Below are positions 25,841-35,567 of a stretch of DNA of 64,000 bases, piece after piece. Below the pieces are notes generated by a model, which was given only the letters and a program-made list of their open reading frames with translations, had not been told where the DNA came from and did no database searches. The translations under genes and the position numbers were made by a program. Numbering within the stretch: the first letter of the stretch is position 1; each line of letters starts with the position of its first letter. The stretch is from Selenomonas sp. oral taxon 892 str. F0426 (lineage in GTDB: Bacteria; Bacillota; Negativicutes; Selenomonadales; Selenomonadaceae), in NCBI RefSeq assembly GCF_000468035.1, contig NZ_KI260535.1, positions 1-64,000 on the forward strand, read 5' to 3'.

Positions 25841-28800
25841 TTAGAATCCCCAGGCAATGTTGAAACCGCCCGTGATGCCCTTACGCTTGCCCGCATATCC
25901 CGTGAGGTTCAGACCATAGGTGACGGTGCTGTCCGCCGGAGCGAAGCGGTAGCCAAGCTCGAAGAGTGTCGTGCCTCCCTTGAGGCTCGTACCCGGCAGG
26001 CCAAAGCCCTGATAGGACGCCGAGCTCTTGCCGTCAAATTCATACTCCCACGCAAGTCCTGCGTAGAGTTCCGAGTCAAGGCCGTTCTTGATCGTATAGC
26101 GCGTACCGAAGCGCAGGCGGCTCGAGTTCGACGCACCGAAGTCATACGTCTCACCGCTCGAGAGTTTCGTGCTCATCCCCGCCTGATGTGCATAGAAGTA
26201 CTTTGCATAGGTCTCAAACCGGTTGCCGCTCAGGAACTCTCTCTTCTGTCCGACGCCAAGATGTCCGGCAAAGTAGGTGCTCGATCCGTCATAGCTTGTC
26301 GCACGATCACCGACTGCACCGCTGTAGTCACTCTTTGCCTTACCGACGCGGAGGCTTCCCTCAATGTAGGTGCCACTCGTATTCTCCGACTTCGCCATGA
26401 CACCGAAGCCGAGGTAGCTCGTCTTGCCGTCCCCATGCGCGCCATCATCCAGGTAGGAGTCATACGAGCCGCGTCCGTACTCAATGAAAGGCCCGAAGGT
26501 GAGCGAGCTGCTCAGAAGCTCGTTGCGGCGTGCAAAGCCGACATTGAGGTTCCATCCCTTCGCATCGACGTGCGAGCCAGTCTTGAGGCGCATACTGCCA
26601 TAGCTCTGTGCTGCGAACAGCTGATAGCTGCCAAGGGTTGACAGGGGCACCGCCGTTGCGCCGGAATTTTTCTCGCCGCTCGCAAGCGGTGCATCCACGA
26701 TGTCCGCGATCTGCGTTGCGGCAACCTCTGCCGCAGGGATACCGACATCCGTGAGGAGGTCTGAGCCGCTTGTGAGGAAGGCAATCGCCGCCGACTGCGT
26801 CTCGACGAGAGATTTCGCTCCCTCCTTCACAGTAACCGACTTCACCCGCCCGATCAGTTCATTCTTATAGCTCGACGAGGCGTTGACGCTATTGCGTGTC
26901 TCAAGCGCAAAGGTATAGTTCAGCGTGACTCCCTGAGTCGTCTTGTACTCCTTGCCGGTAAAGTCATCCGTCGTGAGGTTCTTGTCCGAGGGCAGTTTGA
27001 TGAGGCTGACAATATCGCCGTTATGAATCGGTGCACCGTCTCCATCAATATCGATGCCAAGACTCATCCCCCGAATGTCCTTATGTGACGAATCGGTCAG
27101 CGTCAGCATCGAGAAACGCATATCCGATTTCGGGCTGAGGTAGAAGTTGAGGTTCTGGAAACCCTCGAAATAGCCCACCGTTGTGCCCGTATCATAGATA
27201 TTCAGCGTATTTCCGTCCGTAAGGGGTGCGGGGCCGTCGTTCGCGGGCGATCCCGTCGAAAGCCAGCCGCCGTAGACATGCCCCTTCACGGTCGTACCGC
27301 GCAGCGTGACGGTGTTGTCTTTTGCCGTCTTGCCCCAGCCGCCGTAGACATTGCCGCCGATCATGCTGCCGTTGTCTGCAATCCTGCCGATGGTAACGCG
27401 CCCGAGATCGACAATGCTCTTTTCCACGTCACCGCTGACCGAATAGCCGCCGTAGATATTGCCGACGACCGAACCATTCAGCACCTGAACGCGGTTGGAT
27501 GAGAGCTTCAGCTTACTCTCGGACTTTGCGCCGTAGATATTGCCTGTGAGATTGCCGTGCAGGAGGGTGACACTGTTGTCCGTCATCTCTCCGTCGCTCG
27601 CAATGTTCTTCGCATACGCGCCGTAAACGTCACGGATGCTCAGAGCAACATCGCGGTCGATGGTGAGCGCGTTGCTCGTGAGGTTCGCCTTCTTTTCGCC
27701 CGTCGTGACACCGGCCGCAGCAAAGGTCTTGATGCCGTCCGCCTGCGTTCCCGTGATGAGGAGCTTGTTCCGCTCCACATCATAGCCCATCGCAGAGATT
27801 CCTGTGAACACCTCATCGCTCACGAGTTTGGCATCTGTGCCGTCATAGCGGCGATCACCGTCGCGCAGACGGTTGACCGTCAGCAGAACATCCTGCCCTG
27901 TGACCGTCCCCGCAGCCGTTGTCGTGCTCTGGTTGCCGTTGATATGCAGATAAGCTTCGTAGGGATCGTTCGGATAGTAGGTCTTTGTGATATCCGTCGC
28001 AGAGTAGTTCGAGAAGTTCATCCCGTCCGCACTCTGAATGAGTCTGAGCGAATGTGAACCCATCCACGTCGGATCAATGTTGAACTTCTGAGCATCCACC
28101 GTGATCTTCTTAAAATCAACGATTGTGCCAAGACCGCCCGCGCCCTTGATATGGAGCATGGTCTTCCCGATGAGCGTGTTGTTGTGGAGAACGAATTTGA
28201 AGGTGTCGAAATTGCGAACCTTGTTGACCACAACCTGTTTCTTGTTGTCCGAGCTGTCGCCCGCCTGCACAATGAGCGTGTTGTCCGCGCCCGCGCCGGT
28301 ATCGTTCGCACCGTAGATATCGCCCTCGATGGTCGCGTCGTAGCTGCCGTTGTCCGCACCGAGGATGAGTGTATTCTTCGTCGCCTGACCTGCAGACGCA
28401 GACCAGCCTGCAAAGACGTTGCCCGTCACCTTGCCGCCCGTAATCTGAACGGTATTGTCCGTAACTGCACCCGTACCTGCAGAGTAGCCGCCATAGAGCG
28501 TCCCCGCCGTACCGCCTGCCATAAGGACGCGGTTGTTCTGCACTGTGCCGTCATTGTTGCTGCGCCCGATGTAGCCGCCATAGCCCTCCGTCACAGAGAA
28601 GGGATTTGTGCCCGTGGATCGAATCTCGAGGGTATTCCCGTCATTGGGGGTTGTGCCGCCCGATCCGCCTGTCTTGCCGAGTGTCTTGGCGCCGTATGCT
28701 CTGATACTGCGGGTCAGCGTGCCATCGATGGTCAGACGGTTGTGCCTGGTCGTCTGCCCGCCGTAAGAGCGACCGCCAAACCACTCCTCCTTGCTTGCAT

Positions 28801-31800
28801 CCGTTGCATCGTATGTCAGATTTCCGTTTTGGAAACGGTTGTAGTCGAGCAGGAGCTTCTGCGCAGACGCTGTGTTCGTGTTCGTACGCATTGAGTACTC
28901 ATAGTCGCCGTTTGTCAGTGTCACAGCCGAGGCAGCAATCGGATCGTAGCTTCTAAATACAAGTCCATTGGTTCGGCTGGCGTCGATCAGCGTGACAGTA
29001 CCTGCAACCTGCCGATTCGACATCCGCTCCGTATCAAGTCCGAAGTTGGCAGCGTTAAAGTCCACCGTCTGATAGTCGAACCCATTCGGATCAGTCAGCG
29101 TAAGCATGGTATCGCCGGCATTCACCTGATCCGTGAGGAAGAACTTATAGCTCTGGAAGTTGTGGACCCCCTTGACTGTGATGTTCTTCGCCTTGACATT
29201 CAGCGTATTTCCGTCTGCCGTTGTTGCACCGCCGTACAGAGTCACATGGGTGAGGTCTGCGGCATACGCGCCGTCCTTTGAACCAAGGTTGATTGTATTC
29301 CCTGTCTCAACGGTCTTATTCGTCCCGCGGGCATAGCCGCCATAGATGGTGGAATCCACCGTCGAGTTATCCTCGCGCAAGCCGCCGACACGACCGCCCG
29401 TGATGGTAACGATGTTCTTGCCGGAGGAAGATGCCTTTATGCTCGAGTTCAAGGGAGGCAGGTTGGCATGGGTCACGCCGCCGTAGATATTGCCGTGAAC
29501 CGTGCCGCCATCGACATTGACCTCATTCTCCGTGACAGCGGCTGCATTCACAGCGGCTGAGGTGCTCTCACCGCCTGTGATATGATTGCGAACATCCCCG
29601 CTCGAGATTGTGACGATGTTCTTCGTCACCGCTGCCGTATCTCCTGCACCGGCAGACATTGCTCCATAGATATCGTTCACACGGGCAGCATCGGAGGAGA
29701 CTGTGACCTCGTTTGCCTCTATACGGCCGCTGCCGTCTGTATGAGCACCGTAGATCGTCTCTCCGACCTTCGCCGTACCTGTAACTATGACCTTATTTTC
29801 CTTCGCCGTACCGATATCCGTCAGATGAGCGCCGTAGATCTCCTTGGCAGAGCCTCCACTCATCGTGACCGTGTTCTTCTCGACAGTCGGCGTATAGGTA
29901 TCCTGTGCACCGCTGGCCAAGAAATCACCGTAGACACCATAGACGATCGCCCGAATATCGCCCTCTGTGATCGTTACTGTATTCCCCGTAGCCTTGCGGC
30001 TGACACGGTCATCCCCGTCGATATAACCGCCGACAACATTCCCGCCAATGACCGAGTGAACGGTATTTGTGATGTGATTGCCTCCGACATTGATCTCATT
30101 CTCCTCGACGAGGGTCTTGCCGGAGCCGCCTGTCACGCTGCCATAAACCGTGGCGTTCTCCACGGTAACTTTATTCTTTCGAACCGTGCCTGTCCCATTG
30201 GACGAGAAACCACCGGTGATATTTCCCGTTACCGTCCCACCGGTCAGCGCGACCTCATTCTCCTCTACATTGCCTGCCATTTCAGCATGTCCGCCATAGA
30301 GGTTCTGCATCACGCCGCCCGTCATCGTGAGGGTATTTTTCATGACGTGTGCACCGGTGGAGCTATAGCCACCATATGCTTCCAACGTTGCCTGATAGCG
30401 ACTGTTTGGCAGGAGAGTGCCGCCCGCATTTGTAATTTTCAGCTTGTTGTTTTGGACAATCTGGTTCTCCCAGATGGAGTACCCGCCATAAATTTTTCCA
30501 TTCACAATGGAGGAACTGCTGTAAGTGGCATCCGCATTCTGGAAACGGTGGAGTTCCGCCTTAACCTCATTCCAGGCCGTTGAATGCGCAGGAGTAAGAG
30601 GATAGTCCCGTGTCGTATAAGAGTTCACCGAAAGTTGATACTCATAGTCACCGCTGACTCCCGTCGGCTGCGCGGAGGGGTTCGTGATATAGAGGTTTGA
30701 GACACGGTCGCTGAGCGTAGGATTGTTTGGCGTTTTGCCGTCTTTCATCAGGGTGATTGTGCCAACATTGCCATAGTATTTCTTTACGCCATCGGGCTTC
30801 CCCTCTGCTGTCGTTCCGCTCCAGCCAGCTGCATCAACGCTGAAGTCTTCGAGGCTCACACCGCGTCCAAGGGCATTGCCGTCCTCTGTGAGCGTCAACA
30901 TCGTATGCCCTGTACGGGAAAGCGTTGTATTCTCCGCATCGATGCCCGTATTCAGTGCAAAGGTATATTTATTAAAATTCTTCGCAGAGATTGCATCAAC
31001 ATTCTTTGTACGGACGGTCAGTATGTTATTGCCGTAGTGAACCGTATCATTGCCGCCATAAATCTCAGCCTGTGAGAGGTTTGGCGTATAAATGCCGTTC
31101 TCATCCCCAAGTGTGACACGGTTTCCCGCCGTTGCTCCGTTGGTGGAGATGTTCTCAGCATATCCGCCGTAGATCCGCCCCTCGACTCTGCCGCGTTCGA
31201 TGACAACATCGTTGTTGTTTGCCGAGGTCTTTCCCCTGCCGCCCGCAATGGCAATGCCGTCCGCTCCGGCTCTGACGGATCCCTCAATCGAGCCGCCCGC
31301 ATTCGTCATCTCCACCTTGCCGCTTGTTGCACCGCCTGCAACAGAGTATGCGCCGTACAACGATCCAATGACCGTTCCGCCGCTCATCCGAACCGTGTTC
31401 TTCGGAGCCTTTGCATCTGTCTGCTGAACCATGCTCTGTGCATGACCGCCATGAAGCTGACCCCTTACCATACCGCCGTTCATCACAACGGTATTGTTGA
31501 CAACATTTCCCTTGCCGATGCCGCCGTAGCCATTGCCAACGAGACCGATGTTATTGATGGTGAGCGTATTGCCTGTCACCAGATTCGTTGTGTCACTCGT
31601 TCCGCCCGCTGTAATCGTGCCGTTCACACGGGGGAGGTTGATGCTCGGCTGTGTCAGCACACCAATCGTAAGATGGTTGTCTGCTACGGAGCCGTTCATC
31701 AGATTCGTACCGACAATGTCACCGTACGGCTTCAGTGCAGTACCATCCTGTCCGTTGATGACATCGCCCGTACGGACCGTGTGCTCTGCCGCATACGCCG

Positions 31801-31882
31801 CAGGCAGCCCCGCAAAGGCGCCGCCGACCGCGAGTGCCACGAATGCGGCGAGCTGCCGCTGAGATTTCATTCCTTTGAGCAT
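25841..31882 (-). CDS. Large autotransporter adhesin-like protein with C-terminal beta-barrel
   Basis: A 2013-residue secreted protein. The signal peptide is residues 1-31 (MLKGMKSQRQ, hydrophobic core, cleavage after PAAYA). The passenger, to about residue 1730, is dozens of short beta-helix repeats of the form N-x-V-x-(I/M)-x-GG-x-V-x-G-x-IYGG, broken by several spacer blocks with related sequence (for example MLTLTEDGNALGRGVSLEDF and MLTLTDPNGFDYQTVDF). The last ~280 residues form an autotransporter barrel ending in Phe (FNIAWGF). It is probably displayed on the outer membrane as an adhesin. The ATG at 31882 lies 7 bases after AGGAG. Own promoter and terminator, so a single-gene unit. No catalytic motif seen. 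Confidence 0.88.
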   Translation of the reverse strand: MLKGMKSQRQLAAFVALAVGGAFAGLPAAYAAEHTVRTGDVINGQDGTALKPYGDIVGTNLMNGSVADNHLTIGVLTQPSINLPRVNGTITAGGTSDTTNLVTGNTLTINNIGLVGNGYGGIGKGNVVNNTVVMNGGMVRGQLHGGHAQSMVQQTDAKAPKNTVRMSGGTVIGSLYGAYSVAGGATSGKVEMTNAGGSIEGSVRAGADGIAIAGGRGKTSANNNDVVIERGRVEGRIYGGYAENISTNGATAGNRVTLGDENGIYTPNLSQAEIYGGNDTVHYGNNILTVRTKNVDAISAKNFNKYTFALNTGIDAENTTLSRTGHTMLTLTEDGNALGRGVSLEDFSVDAAGWSGTTAEGKPDGVKKYYGNVGTITLMKDGKTPNNPTLSDRVSNLYITNPSAQPTGVSGDYEYQLSVNSYTTRDYPLTPAHSTAWNEVKAELHRFQNADATYSSSSIVNGKIYGGYSIWENQIVQNNKLKITNAGGTLLPNSRYQATLEAYGGYSSTGAHVMKNTLTMTGGVMQNLYGGHAEMAGNVEENEVALTGGTVTGNITGGFSSNGTGTVRKNKVTVENATVYGSVTGGSGKTLVEENEINVGGNHITNTVHSVIGGNVVGGYIDGDDRVSRKATGNTVTITEGDIRAIVYGVYGDFLASGAQDTYTPTVEKNTVTMSGGSAKEIYGAHLTDIGTAKENKVIVTGTAKVGETIYGAHTDGSGRIEANEVTVSSDAARVNDIYGAMSAGAGDTAAVTKNIVTISSGDVRNHITGGESTSAAVNAAAVTENEVNVDGGTVHGNIYGGVTHANLPPLNSSIKASSSGKNIVTITGGRVGGLREDNSTVDSTIYGGYARGTNKTVETGNTINLGSKDGAYAADLTHVTLYGGATTADGNTLNVKAKNITVKGVHNFQSYKFFLTDQVNAGDTMLTLTDPNGFDYQTVDFNAANFGLDTERMSNRQVAGTVTLIDASRTNGLVFRSYDPIAASAVTLTNGDYEYSMRTNTNTASAQKLLLDYNRFQNGNLTYDATDASKEEWFGGRSYGGQTTRHNRLTIDGTLTRSIRAYGAKTLGKTGGSGGTTPNDGNTLEIRSTGTNPFSVTEGYGGYIGRSNNDGTVQNNRVLMAGGTAGTLYGGYSAGTGAVTDNTVQITGGKVTGNVFAGWSASAGQATKNTLILGADNGSYDATIEGDIYGANDTGAGADNTLIVQAGDSSDNKKQVVVNKVRNFDTFKFVLHNNTLIGKTMLHIKGAGGLGTIVDFKKITVDAQKFNIDPTWMGSHSLRLIQSADGMNFSNYSATDITKTYYPNDPYEAYLHINGNQSTTTAAGTVTGQDVLLTVNRLRDGDRRYDGTDAKLVSDEVFTGISAMGYDVERNKLLITGTQADGIKTFAAAGVTTGEKKANLTSNALTIDRDVALSIRDVYGAYAKNIASDGEMTDNSVTLLHGNLTGNIYGAKSESKLKLSSNRVQVLNGSVVGNIYGGYSVSGDVEKSIVDLGRVTIGRIADNGSMIGGNVYGGWGKTAKDNTVTLRGTTVKGHVYGGWLSTGSPANDGPAPLTDGNTLNIYDTGTTVGYFEGFQNLNFYLSPKSDMRFSMLTLTDSSHKDIRGMSLGIDIDGDGAPIHNGDIVSLIKLPSDKNLTTDDFTGKEYKTTQGVTLNYTFALETRNSVNASSSYKNELIGRVKSVTVKEGAKSLVETQSAAIAFLTSGSDLLTDVGIPAAEVAATQIADIVDAPLASGEKNSGATAVPLSTLGSYQLFAAQSYGSMRLKTGSHVDAKGWNLNVGFARRNELLSSSLTFGPFIEYGRGSYDSYLDDGAHGDGKTSYLGFGVMAKSENTSGTYIEGSLRVGKAKSDYSGAVGDRATSYDGSSTYFAGHLGVGQKREFLSGNRFETYAKYFYAHQAGMSTKLSSGETYDFGASNSSRLRFGTRYTIKNGLDSELYAGLAWEYEFDGKSSASYQGFGLPGTSLKGGTTLFELGYRFAPADSTVTYGLNLTGYAGKRKGITGGFNIAWGF

Positions 31883-31975
31883 TGCTTTCTCTCCTTCATC
31901 GTACAGTAGAACGTATCCATCCTTTGCAGCGCCGGGCACTGCGTTCATTGGCTATGAAGTTTTCTCATTTATCTA

Positions 31976-32004
31976 TTATATTACGCACGTCCGAAAACGT
32001 CAAT
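31976..32004 (-). promoter_or_regulatory. Promoter of the autotransporter gene
   Basis: Minus-strand TTGACG (31999-32004), 17-base spacer, TATAAT (31976-31981). It leaves a leader of about 85 bases. It starts just below the trmN6-like stop codon. Confidence 0.8.
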
Positions 32005-32011
32005 CGTAAGT

Positions 32012-32755
32012 TCACATCTCCTGCCCGTAGATCGCACGAATCTCCTCGGTATAGCTTCCATCCGCGTCACGCACGATGAGAGCCGGTTCGTGGCGCAGTC
32101 CTGCGGGCGATGCTCCCTTAGCCGCTTCGATGAGCATGAGGTTCGGCGGACGATCGGCACGCGGCTGCACCATCTGCAGACGCTTGACGGCAAGCCCCTC
32201 AACATGGAGGGCGAGAACAATCTCGCTGACTCGCTCGGGCAGGTGCACCATAGCAAGCCGCCCACCATGCCGAAGGGCGTATGCCGCCGCACGCACTGTG
32301 TCGGCGAGGGTCGCGGTGATCTCGTGCCGCGCCGCCGCACGTGCCCCCATACTGACGGCGCCGCTCGTAACAGGACGATAGGGCGGGTTGCTGTATACGA
32401 GATCGTATTCCGCACACGCAAAAAGTGCGGAAGGGGCACGATAGTCGCCCTCCCGCACTGTAATTTTGTCTATGAGATTGTTCATGCGAACATTCCGTAC
32501 GGCAAGAGATGCCTGCACGGGGCTGAGCTCAACGGCTGTGATATGTGCCGCATGATCCGCGACGAGGAGAGGAATGACACCCGTGCCCGTCCCGAGGTCG
32601 AGGACACGTTCCCGCCCTGTGAGGTGCGGAAAATGTGCGAGAAGTACGGCATCCATTGAGAAACAGAACTCATCCGTACGCTGGATAATATACCGTCCTC
32701 TGCAGCATAGATCATCGATTCTCTCGCTTGCAGTCAGTGTCTCCATATCACTCAT
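32012..32755 (-). CDS. tRNA1(Val) adenine-N6 methyltransferase-like (TrmN6/YfiC)
   Basis: A 247-residue SAM methyltransferase. Motif I is VLDLGTGTGVIPLL and the catalytic N6-adenine motif is SNPPYRP (about 119-125). An N-terminal segment (CRGRYIIQRTDEFCFSMDAVLLAHF) is typical of YfiC/TrmN6 and its Firmicute relative YabB. It probably methylates tRNA adenine. The ATG at 32755 overlaps the ricT end by 8 bases; gene order ricT-yabB-like matches the Bacillus holB-yaaT-yabB region. Confidence 0.85.
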   Translation of the reverse strand: MSDMETLTASERIDDLCCRGRYIIQRTDEFCFSMDAVLLAHFPHLTGRERVLDLGTGTGVIPLLVADHAAHITAVELSPVQASLAVRNVRMNNLIDKITVREGDYRAPSALFACAEYDLVYSNPPYRPVTSGAVSMGARAAARHEITATLADTVRAAAYALRHGGRLAMVHLPERVSEIVLALHVEGLAVKRLQMVQPRADRPPNLMLIEAAKGASPAGLRHEPALIVRDADGSYTEEIRAIYGQEM

Positions 32756-33809
32756 GGATCTCCTCGTTCTGCCTGGGGTGCGGTCGGCGCGACTGCCGTT
32801 TATTCGAGCGGCGTCGCTGTTCTGTGCCCTTGGCATGCCGCTCACCATGCTCCTGACGCTGTCTGGCTCCTGCGTGACGTTCACGACGCTCGTGCCCCTC
32901 ACGCCCTTCGCGCGGCGACCGTCCCTCACGCGGCGGTCGTTTCTTCTGTTCCTGCGCAGCGCACGGGCTGCCCGTACTGCCCTCCTCGTCCTCGACGTGT
33001 GCGATCTCCTCCCATGCCGTGACGACGGTCTTCCCATCGTCCATGAGTATGGTCACCGTACGGCGCTGTTCGTTCAGTGCTACGACGCGTCCCTCTCCGT
33101 CCCTGGCCATGACACGGTCGTTCTGAGCGGGGATATACTCGACCTTTTTCGCCTTCATGCACCCGCCGCAGCCGTAGCCCTCGCTCTCGTATTTCAGGCA
33201 GCACATGAGCCGCCCGCAGATCCCCGAGATCTTCGTCGGATTGAGCGAGAGGTTCTGCTCCTTTGCCATGCGGATGGAGACGGGCACGAAGTCACCGAGG
33301 AAGGTCGCGCAGCAGAGCGGCCGCCCGCAGCAGCCCATGCCGCCCATCATCTTTGCCTCGTCGCGCACACCGATCTGACGCAGTTCGATGCGGGTGCGGA
33401 ATACCCCCGCAAGTTCGCGCACGAGCTGACGGAAATCGATGCGGCCGTCTGCGGTAAAGTAAAAGAGCATCTTCGAGAGGTCAAAGGTCAGCTCGACATC
33501 GACAAGCTTCATCTTGAGGTCGAGGTCTCTGATCTTCTCCTCACAGACCGTGCGAGCCTCACGCTCGCGCGCATGGTTTTCCTCGATACGTGCGAGGTCG
33601 GAGTCATCGGCAATGCGGTGTACGATGCGCAGATTCGGCGGGACAGATTCGTCCGGCACCTCACGCGGAGCGATGACAACCTTGCCGCACTCCATGCCGC
33701 GCGCGGTCTCGACGATGACATGATCGCCCTCTGCGATGGTGAGCTGTCCCTGCCCAAAGGAATATATCTTGCCCGCCGGTTTAAAGCGGACACCTACAAT
33801 GGTTTGCAA
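32748..33809 (-). CDS. ricT: PSP1-domain protein RicT (YaaT)
   Basis: A 353-residue PSP1 protein. The conserved cysteines appear in GCCGRPLCCATFLG, ICGRLMCCLKYE and GYGCGGCMKAKK; in B. subtilis such cysteines help the RicAFT complex hold [4Fe-4S] clusters that promote RNase Y-dependent mRNA processing. Residues ~1-265 are the conserved part. The last ~75 residues are an unusual Arg/Glu/Gly-rich basic tail (REGRSPREGREGHERRERH) that may bind RNA. It lies between holB and a yabB-like gene as in Bacillus. Confidence 0.92.
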   Translation of the reverse strand: MQTIVGVRFKPAGKIYSFGQGQLTIAEGDHVIVETARGMECGKVVIAPREVPDESVPPNLRIVHRIADDSDLARIEENHAREREARTVCEEKIRDLDLKMKLVDVELTFDLSKMLFYFTADGRIDFRQLVRELAGVFRTRIELRQIGVRDEAKMMGGMGCCGRPLCCATFLGDFVPVSIRMAKEQNLSLNPTKISGICGRLMCCLKYESEGYGCGGCMKAKKVEYIPAQNDRVMARDGEGRVVALNEQRRTVTILMDDGKTVVTAWEEIAHVEDEEGSTGSPCAAQEQKKRPPREGRSPREGREGHERRERHAGARQRQEHGERHAKGTEQRRRSNKRQSRRPHPRQNEEIHE

Positions 33810-33894
33810 AACTTCCTCCTAAATGTATATATACCCCTCTCAGAGAGGAAAATTATTTCTATCGTTCAAAACGACCCTTCTGCTGCGCTTCACG

Positions 33895-34941
33895 TCATCC
33901 CTTTGCACGCAGCAAAAAGGCTTCTGCCTGGAGTGCAGGATTTACATTTGCCCCAATGCGGTGCGAGAGTTCCTGCGTCTCACGCAGGAGATCAAAAAGG
34001 TGTGCGCGGCTCATTCGCGACAAGAGCACCATGAGATCATCGCGGCGGTCAGTGTGATAGAGGGCCGTACTGCCGCCATCCTCATGCAGGATGAGGAGAT
34101 CGCGCAGCGCCATCTGCAGATAGGAGATCCATGCTGTGCGCTCCTCATGTGTTCGTGCGCCAAGCGCTTCCGCGCGTGCCCATATGTCCTCCACGCGAAG
34201 GGTATCCAGCTCCATGAGCAGTGTTAACGCATCATCGCGCAGCGCCAGCCCCTCTTCGGCAAGGGCATATGCCTTACCAAGGCTGCCGTCTGCAAGCGCA
34301 GCAATCGCCGCAGCATTCTTTGCATCATGCTCTCTCAGTGCCGCCGCAATCTCTGCGCGCGGCAGGGAGCCAAAAGCGATCCGCACCGTACGTGAGCGTA
34401 TGGTCGGCAGGAGGGCGTCGTAGGCATTCGTCACGAGGATGAAGAATGCTGTGCCCGCCGGCTCCTCGATGGTCTTGAGGAGGCGGTTCGCTGCCGTCTC
34501 ATTCATGCTGTCAGCGCCGTCAATCAGGATGATCCGGCGCCCTGCCAGGGTGGGTGCTCCCGATGCCGCGACGAGGATGTCGCGGATGGCATCCGTGCGG
34601 ATCATGGCCGCACTCTTGCCGCGTGCCTCAGGGGCCGTCTCGAAGTAGTCGGGATGAATCCCGGCCGCCATCGTACGACAGGAGTCACAAATGCCACAGG
34701 GGCTGTCTCCCGGACGCTCACAGAGGATTGTCCGCGCGAGCACACGCGCCGTCCGGCGCTTGCCAACGCCCTCCATTCCGCTGAAAAGCAATGCATGGGG
34801 GAATCGGTCCTCGGCCGCCAGTATACGCAGCCGACGGATAATCTCCGCATGCCCGCGGATGTCCGTCCAGTCACGCGGAAACAGAACCCGTACAGGCGCC
34901 TCTGGTGCAGCCATGGGCGCCGCGTTCTTCATACGCGCCAT
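33895..34941 (-). CDS. holB: DNA polymerase III delta' subunit
   Basis: A 348-residue clamp-loader subunit of the AAA+ family. It has a P-loop-like FSGMEGVGKRRTA (about 53-65), a four-cysteine zinc module CERPGDSPCGICDSC, sensor region IIIDG-type ILIDGADSMNETAANRLLKT followed by IEEP, and the arginine finger region PTIRSRTVRI. The usual SRC is SRT here. The ATG at 34941 overlaps the yaaR stop as TGATG. The order yaaR-holB-ricT-yabB-like is the Firmicute arrangement. Confidence 0.92.
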   Translation of the reverse strand: MARMKNAAPMAAPEAPVRVLFPRDWTDIRGHAEIIRRLRILAAEDRFPHALLFSGMEGVGKRRTARVLARTILCERPGDSPCGICDSCRTMAAGIHPDYFETAPEARGKSAAMIRTDAIRDILVAASGAPTLAGRRIILIDGADSMNETAANRLLKTIEEPAGTAFFILVTNAYDALLPTIRSRTVRIAFGSLPRAEIAAALREHDAKNAAAIAALADGSLGKAYALAEEGLALRDDALTLLMELDTLRVEDIWARAEALGARTHEERTAWISYLQMALRDLLILHEDGGSTALYHTDRRDDLMVLLSRMSRAHLFDLLRETQELSHRIGANVNPALQAEAFLLRAKG

Positions 34942-35405
34942 CACATATAGAGGTCAACGAGAAGGCCTCGGATGGCATCATGACTCGCGATGATATCAAG
35001 CTGCTCGGCCTGACCGAGACGGATCTTCTCCGCCATTTCCTCAAGTTTTTTGTCAATCTTACGCACAGAGGTATAGACTTTCTGCCGCCCCAGGCGATCC
35101 CAGCCCGCCTGCGTATGCAGCTCATACATCGTATCAACGGCCTCACCGATGAAGCTTTGAATGAGCGCACGATATGAGCGCAGTTCATCAAAGGTCGGTG
35201 ATTTCGAGAGACGCGCTCCCTGTTCGTCAATCTGCTCGAGCAGACGATCCATCGCCTCGCGCGACATGGATGACTCTTGATCGGCCAGCTCCATGCTGAA
35301 ATCCGTCGCTGTTCCGCGCACGCCCGCGTCACTTTCTGGACGCGGGATCGTAAGCGACGTACTGCGCGAAATGCTGCTGTCTATCTTCATCGCCATCGCG
35401 TTCAC
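34941..35405 (-). CDS. yaaR: YaaR-family (DUF327) protein
   Basis: A 154-residue helical protein of the DUF327/YaaR family, always found near holB and ricT in Firmicutes; its function is unknown. The N-terminus is Ser/Arg-rich, followed by a helical core (MDRLLEQIDEQGARLSKSPT, then a C-terminal coiled coil KIDKKLEEMAEKIRLGQAEQ). The start is GTG at 35405 with AAGGGA upstream, or ATG three codons later. First gene of its operon, behind a strong promoter divergent from the PilZ gene. Confidence 0.82.
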   Translation of the reverse strand: MNAMAMKIDSSISRSTSLTIPRPESDAGVRGTATDFSMELADQESSMSREAMDRLLEQIDEQGARLSKSPTFDELRSYRALIQSFIGEAVDTMYELHTQAGWDRLGRQKVYTSVRKIDKKLEEMAEKIRLGQAEQLDIIASHDAIRGLLVDLYM

Positions 35406-35457
35406 CCAATCCCTTTTCCTGTATTTCTAAACGAAATGATATAATGCACCGATTATT

Positions 35458-35486
35458 ATTATAGCCCGAACATATACTAAAGTCAA
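35458..35486 (-). promoter_or_regulatory. Promoter of yaaR-holB-ricT
   Basis: Minus-strand TTGACT (35481-35486), 17-base spacer, TATAAT (35458-35463). It is divergent from the promoter of the PilZ gene; the two -35 boxes are about 15 bases apart. Confidence 0.8.
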
Positions 35487-35501
35487 AGAGGGAAATTGAC
35501 T

Positions 35502-35530
35502 TTGACGTGATACTTTGCTATCCTTATTTA
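35502..35530 (+). promoter_or_regulatory. Promoter of the PilZ gene
   Basis: TTGACG (35502-35507), 17-base spacer, TATTTA (35525-35530). An overlapping pair, TTGACT at 35496 with TATCCT, is the alternative. Confidence 0.55.
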
Positions 35531-35567
35531 TATTAAACTAATATAATTGCGGAAAGGATCTGACAGT

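Noticed and set aside
25841-31882. CRISPR-like or tandem DNA repeats in the autotransporter gene
   Set aside because: The periodicity is at protein level, with variable DNA spacing and sequence; there are no identical direct repeats with spacers.
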